Below, one piece after another: positions 1-38,135 of a stretch of 64,000 bases of DNA; the stretch's first letter is position 1, and every line of letters begins with the position of its first letter. The notes under the pieces are model-generated. The model saw nothing but the letters and a program-made list of their open reading frames with translations, was not told the DNA's origin and ran no database searches. A program made the translations under genes and the position numbers. Origin of the DNA: Manis javanica (Eukaryota; Chordata; Mammalia; Pholidota; Manidae); assembly GCF_040802235.1 (NCBI RefSeq), contig NC_133174.1, positions 106,955,647 through 107,019,646 on the forward strand. Direction: 5' to 3'.

Positions 1-26733
<26,733 letters not shown>

Positions 26734-27650
26734 GGATTTTCTAATCGTTCAGCAGACATTTTTAACAACAAGAAAGAAAGTGTGGGATATACACACACAC
26801 ACACACACACAAATATATACACAAACAGATTACTGTGATCTGAAAGCTTTCAGTGCTACTGTGCCTTCTATTTAATTCCTTCAGCCCTTCAGTAAGAAGC
26901 TGCTCACTGATAGAACTTTAGCAAGTTCCTTGGGTTATTTTGGATTGCCCATAATAACTTTCCGGCTTAAAAATCCAGATTATGAATGAAATCGTACTGG
27001 GGGAGGTGAAATTGAGAGAAAGTGTCAGTGAGAGAGAAACTTTACTCTCACACCATGGGACAGTACTACTATTAGCTCCATAAGGATGCCCACCCTCACC
27101 CCCACCCCAACTGCACTCATGGGAAATTATTATTCCTGTACGTTGACTATGTTATAAATGGACTTGTAGAAATATACAGGAGGCCACTTTTGTTAACAGA
27201 ATGAAGGCATTGCTGAAAAAAGCAAATCTGGAATTTGAAAATTGACTTGTGTAATACCATATATAGTCTGCTCTGGAAATTATGTATGTTGGTTTTGGTC
27301 CCTACCTCCACCCCCAAACCAACAAACAAACCAAAAAGCAAACTAACCCGTAGACTTATTGAGTTGAAAATGTGAACATTAGTTCTAAAGATTCTTAATA
27401 GGTTACTTAAAAATGGTTTTCAAATATAAACTATTGGGACTACTGTTGTGCCAATGTAAGTACATTATTTCCATCTAAGCTGTGCTTAAGTCACTGTTTG
27501 AATACTGGAAACGATTGACAGTGAACTGCGATCACGTTTTGTAAGGATGAAGCTACAATGATGTTGAACATATTTTAAGTCTGTCTGTTATGTAATAAGC
27601 GTATTTCATTTCAAACATTATTAAACCTTTCAGTTTATTTTTTGTATCCG
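26734..27650 (+). other. NKAP: NKAP 3' UTR with (AC)n run and candidate poly(A) signals
   Basis: This follows the NKAP stop. An (AC)n microsatellite lies at about 26790-26811. ATTAAA at 27620-27625 followed by U/GU-rich sequence is the nearest plausible poly(A) signal. AATAAA at 28251 and at 29541 are alternatives that would give longer UTRs. Which is used cannot be decided from sequence alone. Confidence 0.55.
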
Positions 27651-29525
27651 TCACGGTTTAATCTTTTATACTTTGTATAGAACCCCCTCACTTTATCACT
27701 TTTTTATGGCTGCTGTTGACTTAAATTTGGGAGAAAGGAAAAATCCCGGAACTATGAAATTGTGATCTGTTTCCATCCTTTATTTGTTCAACTTGAGTTG
27801 GTAGATCACAAGAATGAAAAGGGAGGAGGACAGTGGAAGTTTTGGCTGTTTGTGTTAAGATTGTTTTGAGTTGTCTTATTATTATGTGCCTAGGATAAAT
27901 TTAAATTACCTGAGTGATGGGGAAATTCGGACACTGCTGTTATAAAATACCCTCCTTTTGTAATAGTTCAATGTGGTTTTTTTCAAAGTTTTAAAATACA
28001 GCAGTCATATTTCAAAGTATAGGTCAAAAGTTTTACTGGTTGACGTATGTTGTAGGGAAATGTCTACCTTTAACCCACAACTAATGAACTAAAAACCCAG
28101 TTGGCATGTAATAACACTTAGGACCCCTGAATTTGAAGTGATTTCTATTTATCATTGTTGCTGCCTAGCCTCATAAATCTCTCATTTCCAAAAGTTAGAA
28201 GAAAACTAGGCCCCAAATTTATGAATCGTAATCCATCTAGTTCCCTGTGTAATAAAAACTAAACTTATAATCGCTACTTAAAAATTTTGTTCTCTAAGAA
28301 CATAGTTTTTTTGTTAAGGATTCCTGGGGACTGAATGAGTTTGTTCTCTTACTTTCAGTAAGCAAGGCAGTTTATATGCAACAACTTCATGATATATGAA
28401 TATTGCGGATTTTCAGTGGGTTCTCCTATGTCCTCCACAGAGGAGATGCTTGTTGAGTCAGTGAAAATGTATTATTTCAGAACGTCTAACATTTCTTTCA
28501 TCAGGGTTTGTTCAGCAAAGATCTGTCAAAGAATAGCTTTGGGAGCACATTCTTTGGGAAAGAGGAAGGAAGAGTAAAAGGGCTGGCAGTAAGTATTTTC
28601 AGTTCGGAGAGTTACTGCTTGGAACTGTTCAGTCATCTGAGCCAGAAGTCAAATTAGGAGGGCTGTTGTATTTGAGATATATTTTTTTGTTCTCCAAAGA
28701 GACGTGTCTAGTTTTCCACCCCCTCACCTGTTGCTCTAATAATATTTTCCCTACTTTTATATTTACTGTACAAATGTAACAGTTAAAAAAAGAAGAAAGG
28801 ATAATTACCCGCAGTCTCACCACATCAAGTGTCTTTAGTGTTCTGTGTTCCCTTCCAGTGCTGGTCTACATAAATATATATTCTGACATGCCCGCAAGTA
28901 ACTGCTTGTAATGTAATTTAGTCTTTGGTGTTTTAAAACTTTGCAGCCAGGCAAGGCAGCCTCACAGGGATGGCAGGGACAAGTGACGATCTGTGCGAAG
29001 ATGGAAAGAAGACAAAAATAAGTAAGGGTGGCGACTGAACCTTCCCAGTTTCATTGCCTCCAATCCTCAAGTCACCTTGCTGCCGTCACAGTGTGGTGCT
29101 GTGGTGTGAGGCAGCATGGCCCACTTCAGTTTCAGAAAGTATTGTTGGACAGTGAGGCTGAGCTTGCAATAAATGGAAGGGGTCTGTGAGTAGGGAAACC
29201 CTTCAGACTGGTTGTATTAAGAGCTATAGAACTGTTGCCATTTTTCTTTTCCCCAGCTATTCCCGTAAAGAGATGTGTCTGGGCTGGAGAATTGGGCTCA
29301 GATGGGGGAACAAGCAGCCAAGTACCATTTCAGTTTGGTCTGATAGGTAAATTTTAGTAACTGTCTAAGCTCAGTTTCTGTTCTCTAAGGCTGAGTGATA
29401 CAGACAGTGATGGTAAAAACCTTTTAGAAAGCAGAAAACAACTTACTGGTTACTGTGCTAATGTGACAGAAGTTGCCAAATGGAAAGTGAATGAATACAA
29501 AAAAACACAGCTGGTTAATGTGCCA
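27651..29525. other. NKAP-AKAP14 intergenic interval or long NKAP 3' UTR
   Basis: No protein-coding signal was recognised. The sequence is AT-rich with no obvious young repeat. AATAAA hexamers on + are at 28251 and 29168. It may be a long alternative NKAP 3' UTR. Confidence 0.4.
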
Positions 29526-29530
29526 CAAGT

Positions 29531-29546
29531 TTTATTATTCAATAAA
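29531..29546. terminator. Back-to-back poly(A) signals on both strands
   Basis: AATAAA lies on the minus strand at 29536-29531, 106 nt past the AKAP14 stop and followed on that strand by a U/GU-rich stretch (TGTGTTTTTTTGT). On the plus strand AATAAA is at 29541-29546 and is followed by a GU-rich stretch. The first probably serves AKAP14; the second could serve a long NKAP transcript. Confidence 0.6.
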
Positions 29547-29641
29547 TATTCTGTGGTTTGATGTACTGTATTGTATTTTTTAATACATTCTGACTAGAAA
29601 TCCAATCCTAAAACATTCTCTGAGAATCAGACACAATCGCG

Positions 29642-29726
29642 TTAGAAGTCAATTGACTCCATTAGAGTGTTTTTGGACTCAGTAATGTCCTTCGGCCATT
29701 TTCCTTGAAAGCAAGTCATTCCTGGT
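29642..29726 (-). CDS. AKAP14: AKAP14 last coding exon
   Basis: The acceptor is ttcctctgcag. It encodes [20 protein letters not shown] and then LMESIDF, with TAA at 29644-29642. The 3' UTR is about 100 nt to the AATAAA. Confidence 0.92.
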
Positions 29727-32700
29727 CTGCAGAGGAAGGAAGAAAAACAAACACACCAAAAGTTTTAAAAATGAAACAAAATATTGAGCCAGGCATTAAT
29801 TCCCTATTTTCTCTGTTACATTCTCTGTGAGCAGGAAGCTTTTTAGGGGTTCGGAGGTGAAGGTTGTCTCAATTTCTTAGGCTCAGTCGAGAAAAGGATT
29901 AGTGAGCTTATATGTAAAGATTTTTAAGAGAGGTGCTCTACAAATAAAAGGGATTGTTATCTAAGCTGATACCGTACGATTGTGAAGTTTCCCATAGAAA
30001 CAGCAGATGTGACCCATTTTTGCCCCACCCTGCTCCAAACAGCCAATCCTCAAGTTTCTAACCACCGACAGAGGAGACATCAAAAAAAACAAAAAAACCC
30101 CACAAAAATGCAGAATCCTTTCAGCCATCCTAATGGGGAAGGTGGTCCAAAGAAGAGAGGTGACCGTGATGTGAGTTATCTCTGGCTGTAGGCCTGCTCG
30201 ATTCCTGGAGTGTGATGACCTTTTTCCAACCACCCTTTCAAAATAAGTCTCCAAATGTTCATTACCTGTGAACTAATGAATGGTCCTCAAAGATGTAAGA
30301 GACTTCAATGGGTATATCCTACGAGAGGAAAGGACAACTGTCAACGTAGGTCTTACCAACTCCTAACTACCTCCATGCCTACACTTGTCCGTACGTTTAC
30401 TCTTACATTTCTGCAATTCGTCTTCCTTACGAATTGGGAGTCTCTAGATGGTAGTTCTTTGTCACTTCAAACTTTTGTTTCCCAAAAGATCTTTTTGGCA
30501 ACAGACACCTTAAAAATCTCCACAAACTTAGAAACAAGTCAGGAGAGGCTTGTGCTCCTTGTTAACAGGAGTGTAAGTCAGTCATTCACCTTCTTTCCAT
30601 GTTTCAGTTGGCTCAACTGACAGTATCTACTTTACCTCTTAGGAATGGCATAAGAATGAAATAATATAGGTGAACAAGGTTCAAAAACACTTACAAAGCA
30701 GCATCAAAATGTAAGTTGTAGTATTATCTCAGTGGTCCCCACCCATTCCCCCTTCAAAATTATACTTGCCATTGTGAGCAAGAGCCCTTCTCCTAAGCCC
30801 TCTCTCTGTGTGGTCTCTGGTCATGGTCTTGCTTACCTCCACCAGCCTTACTACTGATTTCTAACCCTGCCAGTTAGCAAGACAGCCGATGACAGGATCT
30901 GTGATCAGGAGAAGTGAGAGCTCCACATGTTTTACCTCTTTGGACTATTCCAGGTTACAAACTCTGAATAGGTAAGTTTGTACTAGGATGGGATGAATAT
31001 AGGGTGTGGTTGGCTCACTGTGTGGTCACGTATAAATAAAGCCTTAGAGTCAGGCAAAGCCTCAAATAACTTCTGTGAGAGAATATAAAGAACAAGGGGG
31101 GAAGTAGCGTTTTTATGTCTGCTGTGTTCGAGGCTTTATGCTTGGTACCGGCCCTGCTCCTCTGAGGACCCTGACGCAGGATTCATAGATGTTATTTTAT
31201 TTCCTTTCATACCAGCTACCAACATATTTCATAATTTTGGTCTATCTAGTGGCTACATGCAGTCATTGCTTCAAGTATTTCTTGAGGGCCTGTTTGCCAG
31301 GCCTTGTTTTACAGCAAGACAAAAATCCCTGCCTTTGTGGTGCTTAGTTTCTGGTTGAGGGAACGGACAGTAACAAGATAACAAATTACACAGAATACCA
31401 GAAGGTGATAAAATGTTATGTGGAAAAACGTGGGGTGAGAACAGAAAGTGTGGTGTAGGAGGTGGGAGAGCAGGCCACGCAGATACCTAGGGGCGTGTTC
31501 CAGTCAGCGGCAACAGCAAGTGCAAAGGCCCTGAGGCAGGACTATAACCGGATTATTAACGAGTGGCAAGATCAGAGTGGCTGGAGCACAGTAAGTGAGG
31601 GAGGAGGAGTGGGAAAGCAGAAATAACAAAGGCCAAATCATAGAAGGCCTTGTGGGTCTCACTACTCAAAGCTTAGTCAGTGGACCTGCAGCATGAGCAT
31701 TGCCTCGGAGCTTCTTAGTAATGCAGAATCTCAAGCCCCAGCCCAGACCTGCTGAAACAGAATCTTCCTTTTGACAAGATCACCAAGTAATGTGTATGCA
31801 TGCTGAAGTTTGGGAAACACGTTGGAACATTTTAAACAGAGGAGTGACATAAATTCATTTTATAAGGCTTACTCTGGCTTACTACTGTGTTGAAAAGACA
31901 CGTGATGAGGGCAAAGGTGGAGGCAGAAAGATGGGTTAGAGGGCTATTGGAATAATCTTGGTGAGACATGTTGGTGTCTTGGACCAGGGAGGTAGAAGTG
32001 GAGTGGAAAGAAATTGTTGGGTTCGGGACCTATTTTTGAAGGTAAGGCCGACAGGATTTCCTGATGGATTGAATGAGGGATGTGAGAGCGTCAGGGATGA
32101 TGCCAAGGATGTCAGCCATCAGCTGAGGTGAGAAAGATGCAGGTAGGTCAGGTTTGGAAGGGAAAATCAGAAGAGGTTCGGTTTTGGATACAGTAAGTGA
32201 GATGTCCGTCAAACATCCAAGCTCAGAGATCTGGGCTGGAGATGCAAATTTGGGGATCATAATCTCAAGGTGGCATTTCAAGTCAAGAGACTAGATAAGA
32301 TCATCAGGGAAGTATGAGTAAGGAGGAGGTGGTCCAAGGCCCGAGTGTTGGGACATTCCAACATGAAGAGGTTAATGGGAGGAGGAGAAACCAGTAGAGA
32401 CTGAAGAGCAATGGTGAGGCAGAAGGAAAACCGGGAGGGTACGTTGCTCTAGAAGCAAAATGGAATGTGTCGTGGAGGAGTGAGTGATGAGCTATGGCAA
32501 GTGCTGCAGATAAGCCAAGCGAGATGAGGACAGAAATATGACTCAAGTTTTACAAAGAAGGGGTCATCAGTGACCTCAGCAGAGGTCTGCATTCTCATTG
32601 GAGGCTCGTCAAAGGGGACAGGGCAGGAAAGGAGCACCTACTGGTTTGCTTTTGAAGACCTTGATGGTGAAGAAGGCAGCAGCACCAACTTGTGTCATGG

Positions 32701-35700
32701 GTCTTGAAGCAGTTGGACTGCTCCAGCGTACACAGTAGATGTAGTGGAAGCTGTGAATCAAGTCTTTCCTCTCTATGAGTTCTGTGTAGTGCAGCCAGTT
32801 GTCTTGATGCTCCCAAGTCTGTTTCATAGAAAAAAGAAAGTACACAGAGAAACCAAAGCAGACTTGCGTTCACATCCTCTAGATAAAGGCAGTGCACAAC
32901 AGTCACAACAGTAGGAGTTACAGCCTTGCTTCTGGAGTCCATTTCTAACATTTTTTATTGAGATTCAAGCTGGAGGCACATCCCAATTATTTCCACAAAT
33001 GAAGGAGAGAAAAGGTGGAGCTGAAATGAAATGAGTAATGCAGACATGACTAAAGATTGGGCTTTGAATGCAGAGGTGCACACTCAGATGTGTATGTGTA
33101 CATACACACCGCACACACACTGACCTTCCAGACCCTTACTTGGGAGGCAAGGGAGACCCGCAGGTGTGACTAGAAAGTAATAAGGCTGGTTTCACAAGCT
33201 GCTTTTGAAAATCAGACTCACTTCATTGCAGCCATAGGTGGCTGATCAAATAAGGTCAGAAAAGGAGTGAGTCGGGCAATAGGATCACCTAGATCCCTCA
33301 CACCCTGTGTCTCCACCCTGGGAGAAGCCTCCCCCTGCAAGGCACAGTCTTGCTAGCATCTGGGTCCCACAGAAGTCATAATGCAGCCCTGATTTTTAGC
33401 GCAAGGGCCTTGAATACTGTAGGTATTAAACAAGGTCAGTTCAACTGAACCCCCTTGGGCTGGCTATTGGAGCACAGGAAGCTTCCAAATCAAAAAATAT
33501 CCAGAAGATGAAGGTTCACAGAAGGAAGTAGGATTGTCTTAACAATCCCAGTGATATGAGGAAGGAGAGTGGGAGGAGATGGTAAAAAGATTTGTGGCCC
33601 TCTTAAAAAAAAGAAGAAAAAAAAAGATTGGTCTTCTGCCTCAGCTTACTTTATTTCAAACAACACCCAATTGGCTGTCTCAGTCAGCCAGAGTGGAGCA
33701 CCAGACTCAAGATTCTTTGAGATCAGGGACTATGGCTTATGTAGATCATTATTCCTTTTAATGAAGGAGTCTGACAGTCAGACCCTTGAGGCCCACTGGA
33801 GCATGTCTTTCTTTCCATCCTTTCTATATGACTCAGCATATTTTTTCAGCCCCAATGTTTAATCTGTCACTCAATCACAGACTTTGTAGCATCGGAATGG
33901 TCCCTAGAGATCGTATAACAAAGGCCCTTACTTTGCAGATGAGGATACTAGGGCCTAGCTTGGGACGGGACAGTCCAAAACAACAGCTGGGACCGGGACA
34001 CAGGGCTCCCAAGCAGCCAGTTAAGTGCTCTCTCGCCACCCCCACAGAATTCTCAATTCCAAGATTTTCGTCCTCTCAACTTGGTGTCTTAGTGGAGGTT
34101 TTTTTCCCCCCTTTTAACTAAGGCAGCCTTAGATACATTAAACTCAACAGTCTCCATCAGGCCAGTCTTCCCATTTTTACCACTGTGCAGGCTGCCGACT
34201 TTTATGTAGCTCCAGTGAACGTGTCTTAGTCCTTGTGTTTTGTAATTTTTACGTAACATTGCTTCATACACTCACTTCCAGGAAGCAGTATCTCATTGTG
34301 CTACTCTACCATGGATGGCTTAGCCAATTACATATTATTGAACAACTCAAAATCAACAGGCACCTGGAATTATGGGCACAAAACTGTTACCAATGGTAAG
34401 TGGCCTCTGAGGGACTAGAACTGGGTACTGTGGAGGCGGCAGGGGAACTTTCATTTTGTACTTTGTGTCTTTTTGCTCACTGGGTTTTTTTTTTTTAATA
34501 ATGATGTCTTATTTTCATTATAAAAATAATTTTAACTCTGCTAGGCATTGGGGATTTTCTGATTTTTTTCCCTCATAAAGACCTTATTTGTGTATTCTTG
34601 TTGCCAGGTTTCATTCCTAAGGAGAAAAAACCAATTATTGTGCCCACTGGCAGATGTATAAATGTGCCTATTTCCTCCCCAGAAACACAAAAGTCTTCTT
34701 CCTACTATGGTGGAAAAAGTGTATCAGACAAACCTATGCTCACAACTTCATTCTGCTGCTTAATTCAGAAAGACTTTGGACAAATTGTCAGACCCCTCTG
34801 AGCCTCAAGGTTCCTCATCTGTAAAACTGGTATGCTGATGTACCTACACACACATTTCTTGTGAGGATTAAATGAGATAATGCACGTGGAATGCGTAGCA
34901 GTGCTGGGCACATCACAATGCTTCGTCAACGGGAACTGCTAATTTGCCATCCCCTGGGGGTATGGTGGACTTTGGGAAATCTGCACTGAGCTTGAGAAAA
35001 CTTTCTATCAGAAATGCCTAGCACCTAGACGGCAGACTTCACTTCAAGGGCTTGCTGCATTAGTAGGGCTAGGAATGAGGTGATTTTATGTGAGGAGTTA
35101 TGCTTATAGAGCGAGCTTTTAGCTTGTCAGTCACCTGCTTTCTAATCACCTCTGTCCTCAATAACAGCCCTACAAAAAAAAGATAAGCTCTTCATCTGTG
35201 AAGACAGAGTGGTATGGAGAGAATAAATCTGTTCATGTATTTAACACATTTATAGAGCATCTCTGCGTATACCTGACCTTTCTAGGGACTGGAAACAGAG
35301 AAATGAAAAGTCTTTGCCTCATGGACCATATGATCTGGTCATGGAAGAAAGGCAATAGGGTCAATATGTAAAATCTAGTATCTTAGGTAGAGCTAAATGC
35401 TAAGGGATAAAAAATCAAGAGAAGGAGAGAGGGTTGCAGTTTTAGGTGAGGTGACCAGGAAAGGCCTTAATGAACAGATGGCACATTTAAAAACGTGTAT
35501 TTATTTTTAATTGGACTGTAGTTGAAATATATATATTAGTTTTAGGTGTACACTGGTGATTTGATGTTTATATACATTGCTAAATGCTCACTACAATAAG
35601 TGTACTTACCATCTGTCACCATACAAAGGCATTACAGTATTATTGGCTATATTCCCTCTGTTGTACTTTTCATATCCATGACCTTTATTTTATAACAGGA

Positions 35701-38102
35701 AGTTTGTACTTCTTAATCCCCTTCACCTATTTCACCTATTCCCCCGATCCTTTCCCCTCTGGCAACTACCAGTTCTCTGTATTTATGAGTCTGTTTCTGG
35801 GTTTGTTATTTTTGTTTTTTAGGTTCCACATGCAAGTGAAATCACATGATACTGTCTTTCCCTGACTTATTTCACTTAGCATAATATCCTGTAGGCACAT
35901 CCATGCTGTTGCAAATGGCAGAATGTCATTCTTTTTATGGCTGAATAATACTCGTGTGTGTGTGCGTGCGTGCGTGCGTACATATATATCTTCTTTATCC
36001 ATTTATCAGTGGACACTTAGGTTGCTTCCGTATCTTTGCTGTTGTAAATAATGTTGCAGTTAAACATACGGGGTTCGCATACATTTTCAAATTAGTGTTT
36101 TTATTTTCCTCGGGTAAATACCCAGAAGCGGAATTGCTGGGTTGTATGATATTTCTGATTTTAATCTTTTGAGGAACTTTTCATAGTAACTGCACCAATT
36201 TACGTTCCCACCAACAGTACACAAGAACTCCTGCGATGTCCTTTAAGGTCCTTTAACCAATCCTCATTGTTTTCTTTGCAGCTTGAATGATTTCCTCTGT
36301 CCTGTCCTCTAGATCACTTATCTGTTCTTCTGTACCCTCTAATCTGTTTCTGATTCCCTCTCATGCATTTTTCATTTTAGTTACTGTATTCTTCAGCTCT
36401 GATTCTTCCTTGTGTTTTCTTTTGTTGGAAGTTCTGAGTTCTTCCAGCTCTGGTAAGCATCTTTATGACCATTACTTTGAACTCTTTATCCGGTAGATTC
36501 TTTATCTCCATTTAGTTCTCTTTTTTTCTGAGGTTTTGTCTTCTTCTGTCTTTTGGAACACACTCCTCTGTCCCTTAATTTTGCCTGGCTCTCTGCGTTT
36601 GTTTTTATTCATCAGGTAGGCCAGCTGCATCTCCTGGTCTTGAAAGTAGTGCCTTTCTGTGGAAGGCATCCTGTGGGAGCCAGTAGCACAATCATGCCTG
36701 GTCACCAGAATCAAGCAGTCCACAAGTGTGCCCTGTGTGGGCTGCCTGTGCCCTCCTATTGTGACTGGGCCACGACTGCTGCATAGATTGAGAGGTGGGC
36801 AGGGCTGGCCCCAGGTGCAGCTGGCTGAGGGACCTGGCTACAGGTGGCGGGGGCATGCTGGTTAGTGCGGTTAGCCCTCTGTGTAGCTGGCTGCAAGGCC
36901 TGGCCATGATTGTTTTCGGCATGCTGGTAGGCATGGCTCGCCCCCACCTCCCAGGTGCAGGAGTCACTTTGGGGGCACTGGTCCTGACCAAGGCTGCCCA
37001 CCAGGTGTAGTAGGGTAGGAGCCACAATGGGGGGACATTGGTCCCAACCAAGGCTGCCTACCAGGGTGGCACGGTGGGAGCTTGTAGAGAAAATGAAGGT
37101 TCCTATGACCAGGATTCTCACCTGACCCTGGTTGGCTTGCTCCCTGCACACGTGTGGGCAATACATTATTACTGACTATATAAAGAACTCCGCCCAGTGC
37201 TGTGAGCTGCATGGCTGCAGGAGAGCAGAGGCTGGAGTGGTTGCAGCACCGAGGACAGAGACTGAGACAGCTGTGGGTGGTAGAGAGGCCCACTCTCTGA
37301 GTGGATGAGATTCTAGTGATTGACCTGCCACCATGGGAATAAAGTTGGGTATAAACCCTTTCACCCCAAGGATGTTCCACTGTCATTTTTTCGGTCCCAC
37401 TGAATCCACAGTGAACTTGTTCAGAGCTGAAACCCATGGGCAAGACCATTGGTGATGTTGGCAGGATTCACTGCAGGACCAAAGAATGAAACAGGCTGCC
37501 CTCGTGGGAAGAGCGCTTCAGCGGGCTGCATCTATGGATGGGGAGACATTTGAGTGTCCCCCAAAGGACGGACGGTCTGACATAGCTTGCCTCCTAGAGG
37601 ACTGGGTCCCACCCCAAGACTGGGGAGAGGTGGAGGTGACACCCGAGGCAGTGGAGCTTTGGCCCTCAGCAAAGTAGGGAATTCCTTAAACAGTGCCCAT
37701 GAGGCGGCAGAAACTGTGGGCTGGCTTTTTCTCACAGTGTTAAGAAAGGCCATAAGGGAGAAAGACGTCCTCCTGCAAGAAGCATGAGAAGAGGCGGCAG
37801 CACGAGAACATGAACTGCGAGGTGCTCTAGAGGAGGTAAAAAAATTGTTGATAACTGAAATGGCGTCACTACAAGGTGCTGTGGAAATGATAAAGGATGT
37901 CATGGCAGCACAAGAAGCAGCAGCATGAGAGTGTGAACGGCTGTGGGGGAGGTGAAGGGTATAGTGGAGCCTGTCAGCCCCAGAAATGAAGGAGGAGCCG
38001 AGGTTTTACAAACAGGTGGGGGTGGGGGCCGTGCCAGTGCTGGAGGCATCAGCCCCTCCTCTGTTGAAAGCGCCAACCCGGTTGAAAGCTGGTGGAGAGC
38101 CC

Positions 38103-38135
<33 letters not shown>

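Noticed and set aside
29961..30254. Minus-strand frame between the last two AKAP14 exons
   Set aside because: It is intronic, has no family features, and the phase-correct exon 4 is at 30266-30318.
30721..30790. Minus-strand YNFEG-like peptide considered as the missing AKAP14 exon
   Set aside because: There is no good acceptor, a wrong continuation and an early stop. 30266-30318 fits the phase and the family.
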